Positions 47,940 through 59,370 of a DNA stretch of 64,000 nt are shown in pieces. Source of the stretch: Vitellaria paradoxa. Lineage: Eukaryota > Streptophyta > Magnoliopsida > Ericales > Sapotaceae. The position numbers and the translations under genes were made by a program. The stretch covers positions 21,437,894-21,501,893 of the forward strand of contig CM034240.1 in NCBI GenBank assembly GCA_019916065.1. The letters run 5' to 3'. The notes below the pieces were generated by a model, which saw only the letters and a program-made list of their open reading frames with translations, was not told the DNA's origin and ran no database searches. Position 1 is the stretch's first letter, and the number at the start of each line of letters is the position of its first letter.

Positions 47940-50411
47940 TTTTTATAATGGGGAAGATGTGATGACCCCTGCTTTTATATATGTTATTTTATTTATAATA
48001 CATTGAGTTTTGACATGATATGCTATTTAATGTGATTGATTTGATGCATGAGTTGACTTAGTTGCTCAATTTTTGGTTTGCAATTAGTTATGTTGGATTT
48101 TAGGGGAGTCAGGTGGGTGATGTGTAGGTCGTTCGCACCAAGGTAGTCTTCAGTGTGCATGCCTGTGCACGTAGCGTCCTCTCATGCACACGCAAAGCTT
48201 CTTTCCATGCACACGGCCTATTCTAGATGTGTTAGTGCAAGTTGCTTCTTCTTTTTCTAGTTTTTCAACCAAAGTTTTAAATCGCATTTATAGTTGTCGC
48301 CCGGTCTACTTAGCCTCACCAACCATGTCCCATCTCTCTTACTTTCTTTTCCTTCATGGTGAAGGAGGATTTGATTATAATATATGTATTTGTGTTGTAT
48401 TCGAGAAGTTTTACCGAGCTCAAGAGTTGGGAAACGAGTTGGTGAGAGCGTGTTCTTAACAAATTTGGTTTTTCCTCTATTCCATTGTCAAATTTTTTAG
48501 TTAAGGATTGAGTTGTGAGTCTTGGTTAGGTGTTGGAGTCCTTGTGTTGATCATGGAAAAGTTCCGGCATTTTGAAAGTTTTCCCGAGTCATTTTCTTCT
48601 CCAACCGAGCAAATCGAGGTAAAGATTATTAATTTCTTCTTGCATTTATGTTATAATGATGTATACAACGAGTTTAATTATGATATATTACATGATACAT
48701 GCTTGGTTTTGAAGTTCACACATTAATACATGTATATCTATATGTTTCCGAGGAAGAAGATGATGAGTAGTGTTATGATTCCATATTGAAACCTTGATGA
48801 TTTGAGAAATTGATGTTATAGTTAAGTTCATATGCTGTTAAGGACTAAAAATGAGTATAAATTTGGATATAAATGGTTTGAAGTGAGAAATTCAAACGTG
48901 GGATGGAGACAGCCAAAAATAAAGCATGACAGACTTTTGTTGCAAGTCGAGTGTCGTGTGCACGCCTGTTCAAAGGTCATGCACACGACCTAGATTTTGG
49001 CACTCGTGTGCATGAGAAAGGAGCCCTCACGCGCACGACTTGTTTGATTGGTTTTTGTGTGCACGAGACTTCGTCTCACATGCGCATGACCTCGACCTAA
49101 GCTTCCCATGCGCACCACCTCCTGGTTTGCTGGCCATGAATTGTTGGTTGTCCTCCCTGTGCGCATGAGACATGGTCTCATGTGCGCATGACTGAGTATT
49201 TCTCTTATTTGAAATGTTTTCAAAATATCCTTTAAGGACTCTATAAATGATTTCAAAAGAAAACTTGAATAAGGGAATAATGATGATAAAATGATATGAG
49301 ATGTGATGTATTGTTGATGGTAAGTTGTAGCTCATGTGGCTATTGATATATAATATGGTATAGCCTGTGTGGCTGATGATATTAGATGGTCTATATAGCA
49401 AATGAAATATTAATAATGATAATGATTATGGCTTATGGAAATGTATAATGAGAAATGTCGTTGATTTTATTGCTTTTGGGGATAAGAGGTACTATAAATA
49501 TGAGGTTATATACGTATGCCCTTGGTTGAAAGACCACAAACCTGTGTAGGGTTTTGATTATTGTAGTAGTGGGTTAATAGCTTACATAATGACGTGATTA
49601 TTGGATTATCGTACTCATTGGGATGTGGACCCAGAAAAACGATATTTATTTGATTAATCATGACCATTGGGTTAAGATTCATAAACGATGACGTTTATAA
49701 CTTAATTGTTTCCGTTGAAATGTGAAACCATAAAAGACGACAATGATGTTTTGGGCTGGGCTTGGTAGCCACAAGACAAACTTACAAAGTAGAATACCTA
49801 CTCCATATATGTGTGAGTATGATAAAATAATGATAGATGGATAAACAGTTAATGAATCGAGATGTTAATTGTGTAACTGCTGATATGATCTGGATGTGAG
49901 ATTATGATGTTATGGTTAGTGATACTATGTGATGCATGGTTGTAACATGCTAGAGCATGTAGCTGCATATGGTACCTATTTATGTGTATAGTGGGCATAC
50001 ATGGATTTCGTGCTCACTTCCCTGCAGAATTTTGTTGCAAGTGCTAAGCCTGCTACATAGATGCACCCTAGGGTCAAGATTTAGATGATATTTCTTATAT
50101 TACTCAGATTGTAAATTTTTTGACATATTTTTCTTTTGATCTCATAGGAGATATTAGACATATATTTTGTTATTCGATATGGTTGCAAAGGCCTGATAAT
50201 CCTATTATGTTATGTGGTTGGGAGTACTCTAGCCTGGTTGTAGACTCAGGTATTTATTTATTTATTTATTTATTTATTATTATTATTATTATTATATTTT
50301 GATGTCTGCTCCAAGGTAGTTGTATAACTCTAATTGAATTTATTATGTTTAACTATGATTTACATGTGATTATTAGTTCATAACTCAGGTCATGAAATAT
50401 GGGACGTGATA
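47940..50411 (+). repeat. Polypurine tract and long 3' LTR of the chromovirus
   Basis: The purine tract AATGGGGAAGATG (about 47947-47959) is followed by TGATGACCCC at 47960, the usual start of Tekay-type LTRs. The right end near 50411 (ATGGGACGTGATA) is inferred from family-like ends, so the length is about 2.45 kb. Inside, 48940-49200 carries many imperfect GTGTGCACG/CATGCGCACGAC motifs. A compound (TATT)n(ATT)n microsatellite lies at 50250-50296. Confidence 0.6.
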
Positions 50412-50941
50412 GGAAGTTTTTCCTTAGTCCTCTCAATCCTGTCAGCTTGAGTAGGCTATATAACCCATTGAAAGTTTTTTAGTCCTTGCACAGGAGAAAG
50501 GGATCTTGTCACTACTCCTAAAGTACATGTTTGGCATCGAAAAATTGGACTAAAATTGGACAATTTCTAGATTTTATTTTTGAGACTAAAATCGTGAACG
50601 GTTGATTACCTTTAGGACACTATTTCATTTATGTTCGTCATCTTGAAATATATATATAAATATTTTATTTACGAGTTCATTCTTTTTGGTCAACATTAAT
50701 GCTAGGATTAAGTTTGAAAGAGTACGTTGACAGTTTCAAGAATAATTTGATGTTGGCAAATTTACATCGTTGGTGACATTATGTAAGCATTTAGTATCTA
50801 AATTTATCCTTACTGTAATGAGTTTTTTATATGAACTACAAAACTATTTCAATTGCTTTCCCATTGTTTTTTTTTTTTTTTTTTTTTGGATAATATATCA
50901 ATAAATTTGGAACTGTTTATATTTGTTGTATCATACATTTA

Positions 50942-51353
50942 TGCTCCGTTTGGAAACATTCCTCTCTTAGAATTGATTTGATTTTAAAATAAAGAATTGA
51001 TTTGATTTGATTTGATTTGATAAATGAAAAGTTGTATTTGGAACGTATGTTTGAATTTAAGAATTGAACTGAATTGATTTACGAGAAATATCAAATTCGA
51101 CCACATTAATAGAAAATATGATAAAGATGATATATGAGGGTAAATTTGTCAACTTATTTAAGTGACTTAAGAAAAGAATGAATTCTAATCAAATTTTATT
51201 GTTTCGGGTTTTGAAGAAATCCCAAAATTTAAAATATGAAATGGAATAAAATCTAATTCATAAAATTTTATTTTAATTCCAAACATAATAATTAATGAAG
51301 ATTCTCAGCAAATGAAATCCAATCCCATTAAATTTATCATTTCAAACAGACTG
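50942..51353. mobile_element. Tourist-like MITE 1, 412 bp
   Basis: Ends TGCTCCGTTTGGAAACA and, inverted, CAGTCTGTTTGAAAT. Flanked by TTA (50939-50941 and 51354-51356). Internal GATTTGATTTGATTT repeats. About 75% similar to MITE 2 by eye. Confidence 0.6.
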
Positions 51354-51376
51354 TTATTATAGTGATTAAGTCCTAA

Positions 51377-51798
51377 CACTCTATTTGAAAACATTTATCT
51401 CTTATAATTGATTTATTTTAAAATAAAGAATTGATTTGATTTGATAAATGAAATTTTGTATTTGTAACACCTATTTGAATTTAAGAATTGAATTGAACTG
51501 ATTTACGAGAAATACCAAATTTGACCATGTTTATATGAAATAAGAAAAAATGTTAAATACAATATATTAGGTCAAATTTATCCATTTATTTAGGTGGCTT
51601 AAGAAACGAATGAATTCTAATCAAAATTTATATTTTTAGAGTTAGATTTCAAACAATTTAGAAATCGCAAAATTTAAGTTATAAAAGAAATCAAATCCAA
51701 CTCATAAAATCTTATTTTAATTCCAAATATAAGAATTGGTGGGAATTTTTACCCAAATGAAATCAAATTCCATCAAATCTGCCATTTCAAACAGGGTG
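51377..51798. mobile_element. Tourist-like MITE 2, 422 bp
   Basis: Ends CACTCTATTTGAAAACA and, inverted, CACCCTGTTTGAAATGG. Flanked by TAA (51374-51376 and 51799-51801). Same orientation as MITE 1, which ends about 20 bases upstream. Confidence 0.65.
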
Positions 51799-52789
51799 TA
51801 AATGTTTGAATTCAGTATTCTTGAAGTAACCGAGGTGGAGAGAATAATATTTGGTTAGGGGAATCTGATCATTTGAGTCTAGGCATTGTGTGTACAAGAA
51901 TAATTATACTTCTAGTTAATTTTGCATAAAGCAAAGCCTGACTTGTCACTTTTTTTTTTTTTTTTTCCTTCTTTTGCATTCAAATGATTGACTTGATAGG
52001 ACAACAGTTAGGCAAGTGAAGCAAGAGAAAGCTCCCTCACAATAATGCAGAAGACCGTGCACGAGTAGAGGTGAAGAATTTTCTTTTGGTAAGTAAAGGG
52101 GTGATGAATTTAAGAAATAAAAGTGTGTGGTTCAGAAGCAAACAATGAACTAAGTTGTCTTCCATGTCACAGACAATGACCATGTGTCTTTCATGACTAT
52201 CACGTGTCTTCCTGGCCTTTATACCATACAGCTAGGACCTTTTCAAATTAATCATTGAATGTGTAAATTCAACATGGGGCCTCTGCTCGCCAATAGATTT
52301 AAGTGAATCCCCCCAGTAGATGCCTACCATGTTTATTGGTTTGATGAGCACAAGTAGCAAATTACTCTGACTAATCTAGCCCAAGGATCAACATTATTTT
52401 TATAATTTTTTGGTTTGTAGGCAGAAAAAGGCATCAAATGATGTGTGAATGCGCTAGTGTTTTGCATGGCCTTCATAAAAAATGTGGGTTAATTTCCCAG
52501 TAGCCAGAAGTAGCCATCTTTTGTTACCTTGGATTGATTGTCAACATATAAGTGGAGATTTTAAAGACAGTGTCTACATAATCAAAATGTGGATGTCAGA
52601 AAAGTGTTTTCACAGTGTTGTAAATTTGGAAAGAAGCTTCATGGAATTATATCAAGCCTAGCCACAATTTGTGGCGTAAGGATTCATTGGACTGTTTGGT
52701 TTCAGCTTTTACACGGTATATGGAGAGAAGTCGCAGACCACTTCCTTCCTGCACCGTTATTGACGTTGATGTCAAGAATCTGATATTAT

Positions 52790-54010
52790 ACTTGGAAGGG
52801 GATGACTAGTCTCCCTTTTATCATTGAGAATGCTAATTGTTTAGGTTGGAGGTTTGTTCCTCAGCCCTGTCAACTTCAATTAGTTATGTCTCTTCTGCTG
52901 AAACTTTTTCCCTAACGGAGAGAAAAGGGATATTGTCATTCCTAGTGAAGTAGATTTTCATCATAATCACTTTAATTTTATAATTAGCACAGGAACAATG
53001 AACACAATTCCCAGAACCGGTTTTTCGAGACTGAAATCATTAGTCAAATACTTGCAAACATACTACATTGGTCATTGATTTTTTTTTTTTTTTTTTGTAT
53101 TTGTTCATTCGTCATGGTCAACACTCCAATTAAGTTTGAAAGGGTCCTGTGTTACCTTCTGGTGGGAAAGAATTTGATGTGAACAACTTGATATCAATGC
53201 TGCCATCGGGAAGCATTTAGTTTACGGAACAATCCTTTCTGTAACGAATAGAACAAACACACGATGTGAATTATAAAATCTATTTCTATTTGTTTTTTAT
53301 CATTGTAATTACTGTATACTAATTTTTAACAATTTGTATTTCTTGTATTGTACATGTATTCTAGTAATTTAGCCCTCGAGTTTCATAATCACTATTCAAA
53401 GAAGTAGCCAGGAGGACAGAGTAACGTTAGGTGAGGAAGACTGGCACATCTGAGTCATGTATCAATGTGGGGCTCACTTGGGACCTCACATGATCAACGG
53501 CTCAGATTCACCAATCGTAGTTGTTGCGACTGACACCTTTGGTGAGGAGGATGAGATAACTTGGGTCATTGGCCATATTCTTGAGAAAAAATAATGGTTC
53601 TAGTTAATTTGACATAAAGCAAAACTGGTGGGTATCACTTTTTATTTTTATTTATTTATTTATTATTATTATTGTTTTGGCATTCAAATATGTGATTGAC
53701 TTGAAATGGCAACAATTACGCAAGTGAAAGAATGGAAAGCTCCCTTACAATACTGCAGAGGACATTGCACAAGTAGAGGTGAGGAGTTTACCAAATATAA
53801 GAATGTGGTTCTGAAGCAAACAATGAACTAGGTTGTCTTCCATGTGACAAAGAGTGACTATGCCCACGTGACTATCAGGTGTGCCCTTAAAGCTAGGACT
53901 TCTTTCTAATGACACATGGAAAGCTCAAATTTTGCGGGGGGGCCTCTTATCTAAAACAGGATATAAGTGAATCCCCATCGCAGATTCGTACCTTGTCTTT
54001 TGATTTGAAC
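52790..54010. repeat. Segmental duplication copy B
   Basis: Counterpart of 50413-52340 without the MITEs. Poly-T at about 53078-53097 and a (TTTA)n(TTA)n microsatellite at 53640-53676. The stretch between the copies, 52341-52789, holds a 64-codon frame (52589-52783) that I do not recognise. Confidence 0.6.
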
Positions 54011-54675
54011 ATCACAACTAGGAAATGATGAGTGTAGGTGGAGCCAAACTCACGAGGCTAGCTAGAAAGGAATTGTCACAAAATTGGTTTAGGTGAGGAA
54101 TGTTTTTTTCATTGGAAACTTGTTTATGAAAGTAACGAGGAATTTTATGTTTTGGAGGGCTTTCTGGAAGCTCTCGAAGAACATAAGACTGAATCAAAAG
54201 AATTTGGCTTCCTTTCTTTCATTTTAATCCTGTGTTATAACTTCTGTGTTCCCAAAATTTTCTTGCAGCATTGTTGGGAAACTTTCTAGTCTATAAATTT
54301 TGTCCTTCGAAAAATTTAAATTTTTGTGGCGTTCAAATTTTTTTAGAGTTGGGATTTTTTTTTTTTATATTTTTTTATACCAGAGGTTTCTTCATCTTCA
54401 GCAAGAATAATCACCCGACAAGAACTAGAAGTTAGATAAAGCTGATGGGGTTCGAACTAGTGACCTTTACTTCAATTAGTAAACTAAGAGTTGGGATTAC
54501 AATTTAGATTCGTGCTTAATGTTATTCTGAAACATAAAGCAAATAGAAAGTTTTGCATCATCAAAATATATGGGCAAAAAGTTGAGGCAGGGGGCAATTA
54601 TGCTATCCCCTTGATACCCCCAATTTGTGCCTCTTCACTTGACCCGGCCTGGACCACACACCCCCAATCTTTCCC

Positions 54676-54829
54676 TATAAGAACACCCTTTCGTTCCATT
54701 CAAATTATTGCCACATTAGACAGATTCTTGAAGACTCAGAAAAGTACCATTCTTTTTATTTGGCAGTGCAAGAAAGTTCTGTTTCAGGGAGAGAGAGAAA
54801 GGGGAGCAGAAAGTTTCATAGAAGGGGAG
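54676..54829 (+). promoter_or_regulatory. Probable TATA box and 5' UTR of the DVL/RTFL gene
   Basis: TATAAG at 54676-54681, roughly 150 bases before the ATG, so transcription would start near 54705. The 5' UTR contains a GA-rich run at 54788-54804. An upstream open frame in the same phase starts at 54491, but it has no family similarity before the peptide and begins upstream of the TATA box. Confidence 0.45.
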
Positions 54830-54964
54830 ATGAAGATGAAATCAATGGAAGGTTCCAAGAGAAGATTTCCAAGTAAAGGCCTTGCAGAACACCTGAAAGA
54901 GCAAAGAGTTAAGGTCTACATAATCAGAAGATGTATTATTATGCTTCTCTGCTGGCAAGATTAG
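54830..54964 (+). CDS. DVL/ROTUNDIFOLIA (RTFL)-like small peptide
   Basis: This is a 44-codon open frame. Its C-terminal half, [17 protein letters not shown] followed by MLLCWQD, matches the conserved DVL/RTFL domain (KEQR...YIxRRCxxMLxCW). Family members are short plant peptides of about 40-140 residues. They are associated with the plasma membrane through a hydrophobic/basic segment and restrict cell proliferation along leaf and fruit axes when over-produced. The conserved Arg-Arg-Cys and Cys-Trp residues are all present. I chose ATG 54830; an in-frame ATG at 54836 would shorten it by two residues. The N-terminus ([17 protein letters not shown]) is basic, as usual. It is single-exon with no lesion, so probably functional. 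A TATA box and GA-rich leader lie upstream; the duplicated region 50.4-54.0 kb lies further upstream. Confidence 0.85.
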   Translation: MKMKSMEGSKRRFPSKGLAEHLKEQRVKVYIIRRCIIMLLCWQD

Positions 54965-55188
54965 TTGGTGGCTCTTGACTTGTATGACCTAAACACAGGG
55001 AGCTGCCTAATCTTTTCTACACCCTCACTTCCTTCTTGAGATTCTGTTTGGTTCTTCTGTACTCAAATTTACATCGCAAGTGAGTTTGCAGGACTGCATT
55101 CTGATTTGAATAGATAATGTGGTCTTTCTGTCTATGCTTAGTTTTGGTTTCAGCTTTCTGATTTCATTTTTCGAAACTGTTTGGTAAT
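54965..55188 (+). other. Probable 3' UTR of the DVL/RTFL gene
   Basis: Pyrimidine-rich sequence after the stop. The nearest weak poly(A) signal is AATAGATAATG near 55110. No coding signal. Confidence 0.4.
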
Positions 55189-55312
55189 ATATATGACTAG
55201 AAATTGTCCATGCCTAAACATAATTTGGTCTATAGAGAGTTCAAATATAAATATATGACTAAAAATTGTCCATGCCTAAACATAATTTGGTCTATAGAGA
55301 GCTCAAATATAA
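55189..55312. repeat. 62-bp tandem duplication
   Basis: Two adjacent copies (55189-55250, 55251-55312) differ at two positions. Each starts ATATATGACTA and ends CTCAAATATAA/TTCAAATATAA. Confidence 0.95.
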
Positions 55313-55429
55313 ATTTGTAAAATACACCTAAATGAAAAACTGTAAAAATGAACCTATAAAGATAAAAATAACTAATCAAAAGATACTAAAGTGTACAATG
55401 TTTAATAAATGCGTGATATCTATTTTATC

Positions 55430-56265
55430 CCTTCTCTTACATTTTTGTCATTTTTTTTTTAACAAAAATCCCTAGAAGTAATGACAAAAAATTTTTGAGA
55501 ATAAAAAAAAAAATAAACTGACGAAATATAAGATAAGAGCAGTGATTAAGAAAAATACTTAAGATTTTGGTTAGTTTGATATTTTATGTTAAGTTTTAAT
55601 GAATGATTTTATTGAAAGGAGGTTAATGTTGACAACATTTTAAAATAAGGGAGGTAAGTGTAACTTTTAAATATTATTGGTACTAAATATAATTATCTAA
55701 ATGTTAAAATGAGGTTGGTGTAATTTACTCAATAAAATTTTTGGTCTCATTTTTCATAAGATAGATTACATTTATCTCTTTTCAACATTTGAGTAATTAC
55801 GTTTATTATTTTTCAATATTTAAAAATTATACTAATCTCTTTCATTTTGAAATATTATTAACATTGGTCTCTTTTCATCAAATCAACTATTGAACCTTAA
55901 CAATAATTGTCAAAGTAACTAAAATTTTAGGTATTTTTTTTATTTTACCCCCTCTCTTTCACATCTTTATCAGTTTTTTTAACAAAAATCACCAAAAAAA
56001 AAATTGTTTTTACTTTTTTTTTTAACTTATTCCGGAGGATTTTGACCAAAAAAAAATTATCGAAGATGTGAGAGAGGGTGTAAAATAGAAAAAATATCTA
56101 AAATTTTGGTTATTTTGACATTTTATATTAAGTTTTAATGGTTGATTTAACGGAATTGGACAATGTGAACAATATTTCAAAATAAGAAATGTAAGTATAA
56201 TTTTTAAATGTTCAGTGATGATAAACATAATTACTTAAATGTTGAAGGAAAGCATACCTATTTCA
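55430..56265. repeat. Long inverted-repeat (fold-back) elements, MULE-MITE-like
   Basis: The arm 55765-55985 is the reverse complement, with moderate divergence, of about 56040-56255. Paired blocks include TTCAACATTTGAGTAATTACG with its inverted copy near 56230, and CTAAAATTTTAGGTA with its copy near 56090. The centre is a low-complexity A/T stretch. A further partial copy, in the orientation of the right arm, occupies 55430-55750. No protein is encoded. The structure fits a non-autonomous DNA transposon with very long terminal repeats. Confidence 0.65.
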
Positions 56266-57433
56266 TAGATCAAGATCAAAAAAATAAGTAATATGAAACT
56301 TCTAAAACTTTTTATCTTACATTCCAATTTTCCATTAAATATACTTTATTTGTATTTTTTATATTTGTTTCGTTATTTTTTTCTTTTGAGAATCAATTTT
56401 TTTTTTAATACAATCAGCAGACGTGTTTTGAATTACAAATTTGTCTTTAGAATACTTCTGAAAATATATGTTTTTGAAACCAATTTTGGAAAAATAAATC
56501 CTCCAAGAACAATTTTGAAACAAACGACTTCTGTGTTTGACTTGAACATGCAGGGATTTAAAGGTTAGAGAGAGAGAGTTTTTTGAATTCAAAAAGACAT
56601 CATTAGCCTAGGATAAGCAATCCTGTCCTCAATTTTGATGTGATCACTGTTCATAGATAAAAATCATCCCTTGTTTACTCCAAAAACGAAGTTTAAAGTG
56701 GGTCCAGAAGAGAAAATTTTGGTCATGGATAGAAATTTGACTCTTCTGGATGCATATATGCTTCTTTGGCAGCCATGTAAGTCAAAATTTTCTTTTTCTT
56801 CTCTATATGTTTTTTTTTCACTGAATTTTTTATTATAGTTGTTTTCGGTATGTTAATTCACATTTTAAAAGTTACAATAAGATGTTCAAGAAAAAAAAAT
56901 TCATGAAAAATGACAATTTATTTGAAATAAGTCAACTTTTGTAACCATACTTTGATTTTTCTTTTTTTAAGCTATTTTTTTGTGTAACTTTCTTTTAAAT
57001 GTTAATAATATGCCTAAAACGCTATCCAATAAAAATATATAAATTTTGGTTAAAAAAAATAATCTAAAATAAAACAACTTATTTAAAATAACTCAGCTAA
57101 TGCGAAAATGGGCCCAAGAAAATTATATTTGAAATTTTCATCTTTCTCGACCCAACAATATAATATACTGACCAAAAAAAATATCAATTGTCCAAAAAAA
57201 TAAATTGACCAAAAAAAATAAATAAGATGAGAAAATTGTAAGGCTAAATTCTACGTCAAGTATGACCCAGCTTAATCCCCACATCATTGCCTTTTTTGGC
57301 TTGTGATCTAAGAGCCTTGCACTTCGCAGGGTGGAACCCATCTACCATTGAAAGTGGGGACATTTTTGGCTATGCCATGCATAAGAGAGTTTTTTTTTTT
57401 TTTTTGTTTTACTGTTAAGAGTAAAACTTTTTG
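56266..57433. other. AT-rich stretch without recognised genes
   Basis: Contains numerous A/T runs, a short (GA)n at 56567-56578 and a T16 run near 57391-57406. Small frames on both strands lack family similarity. Confidence 0.4.
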
Positions 57434-57811
57434 TATAAATACAATCGCGCGAGGAGTATTTAGTGAAATGCTGTTAATGAAATTGCGATCTGAGATCACG
57501 ATTTTTGTTTAGTGAAAAACCGTCATATAAGAGCGCAGTTATAGAGTTGCCCACAAGTCGCGATATGAGAGGATGGTTCTTTAAGAAGAACCGCGCTTTG
57601 AGAACGCGGTTTTAGTGGTTTAAAACCCTCGCCCCCCTCGATCAGTTCTCAGTCGCTCCCTCAGTCGCTCAGTCTCTCGTTTGCTTCCTCAATCGCTCTC
57701 CAACTCTCATCCGTCTCCGGCTCTCTCTCTCATCATTCCTCAGTCACCGGTGAGCTGAATCGGCGTTGGGCTGCCATTTTGTACTTCCTTCCTCCCCCAT
57801 GCAGACCACCG
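57434..57811 (+). promoter_or_regulatory. TATA box, palindrome array and probable 5' UTR exon of the MuDR-like gene
   Basis: TATAAAT is at 57434-57440. Then come four degenerate palindromes spaced 32-38 bases (57478-57613). The clearest is AACCGCG-N9-CGCGGTT at 57589-57611. A CT-rich segment (CAGTCGCTC repeats, 57645-57745) follows, typical of a plant 5' UTR. A good donor ACC|GTAAGC lies at 57809-57817. The matching acceptor TTTTTGTAACAG is at 60406, just before the transposase ATG. Confidence 0.5.
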
Positions 57812-58420
57812 TAAGCTCCTCCTCCCACCTCTCTTCTTAACTTGATTTTGTTTGAATTTTTTGTGTAATTTTATTTTCACTCGATTATGTGGCCTACTTT
57901 TGACGTATTGAAAAAATAAATAAATAAATAATTGATTATATACACTATTTCACATGTTACATTGAGGGTATTTCAGGCTACATGAATTGTGGTTTTAAAA
58001 CCAAATGGGTTTAGCCTGGAGGGTTGAAGTATGTTTTAATAATTGGAAACTAAATTTTTTATGTTCTCATTGAGTGTCACTATGTTTATTTTGTCTTTGA
58101 TAAACAACTGTTTCATAAAATTTCAATTTATTATGAGAGAATCTGCATAAGAATTGATGATTGAGTTGATCTGTTTATGTAACTCTAATGTGTTGTGTCT
58201 TGATATTTTTTAAAATTAATAAATCGGCATGTCCATGTTGGTATGGATATTGTATGTTGTCATCCATGCGTATGAGCTTCTAAACATTTTTATAAAATTT
58301 TGTATTAGTAGATATTTGACCTATAAATATCTCAAATGTAAATTTATTTTATAAGTTTACATAAAAAAATTTTAAAAATAACCTATAAAAAAAAAACCAT
58401 ACCTGCAACCAATTTAATCC

Positions 58421-59370
58421 TTTATTCTTAATTTCTTCAATGTGTCGCAAACCAAAAATTGTGAACTTGGTGTGAGAAAAGAAAAAGGGGAAAAAAAAGT
58501 TAACTAAAACGGTAGTAGACAAATGTAAAATCTCAAACAAATAATCTTAATTAGTTAGATTAAAATATAAGAAAATGAAAGACCTCTCTCTTAAATAAAA
58601 ATTAAAAAAAGTTTGTAAAAATTAAATAAAATTAATCCAAATTAAAGAAAGTAGAAGATTTTTGATGTAAAATAAATTAAAAAAGTTGGAAACATTTGAT
58701 CAAATTTAATATTTCAAACTGGCACTTAAAAAGGACATTCAAATTTCATATTACATTAAAATATTCATTCCTTAATCTTTTTTTATTATTTTATCCATAA
58801 AAAATTATTTAATTAAGAAAGTAGGAGAGAGAAACTTCCTTTCTAACAATAATAAACTTTTAGGGGAAGCACTTAAGCATCCTTAAATTTGAGAGATTTA
58901 TTCTTAATTTCTTCAATGTGGCGCAAACCAAAAATTGTGAATTTGGTGTGAGAAAAGAAAAAGGGGAAAAAAGTTAACTAAAACGGTAGTAGAGAAACAT
59001 AAAATCTCAAATAATTAATCTTAATTAGTTAGATTAAAATATAAGAAAATGAAAGACCTCTCTCTTAAATAAAAATTAAAAAAAGTTTGTAAAAATTAAA
59101 TAAAATTAATCCAAATTAAAGAAAGTAGAAGATTTTTGATGTAAAATAAATTAAAAAAGTTAGAAATATTTGATCAAATTTAATATTCCAAACTAACACT
59201 TAAAAAGGACATTCGAATTTCATATTACATTAAAATATTCATTCCTTAATTTTTCTTTATTATTTTATCCATAAAAAATTATTTACTTAAGAAAGTAGGA
59301 GAGAGAAACTTCCTTTCTAACAATAATAAACTTTTAGGGGAAACACTTAAGCATCCTTAAATTTGAGAGA
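58421..59370. repeat. 475-bp tandem direct duplication
   Basis: Copy 1 is 58421-58896 (476 bp) and copy 2 is 58897-59370 (474 bp), nearly identical. Both begin TTTATTCTTAATTTCTTC and end AAATTTGAGAGA. It lies in the probable 5' UTR intron (57812-60406) of the MuDR-like gene. The rest of that intron is very AT-rich, with a long T run near 59911-59935. Confidence 0.95.

Larger units (their letters stand above)
50413..52340. repeat. Segmental duplication copy A (interrupted by two MITEs)
   Basis: Flanking parts 50413-50938 and 51802-52340 align by eye with 52790-54010 in the same order. Shared blocks include GAGAAA(A)GGGAT, GGTCAACA, AAGCATTTAGT, TAGTTAATTTTGCATAAAGCAAA and AAGCAAACAATGAACTA. 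Divergence is substantial, so the duplication is old. No coding signal. Confidence 0.6.

Noticed and set aside
54440..54470. GGGGTTCGAACTAGTGACC, resembling a tRNA T-arm
   Set aside because: No tRNA cloverleaf can be built around it; more likely a degraded SINE or coincidence.
54491..54829. N-terminal extension of the DVL frame
   Set aside because: It begins upstream of the likely TATA box and has no DVL-family similarity; the short start at 54830 fits family length.
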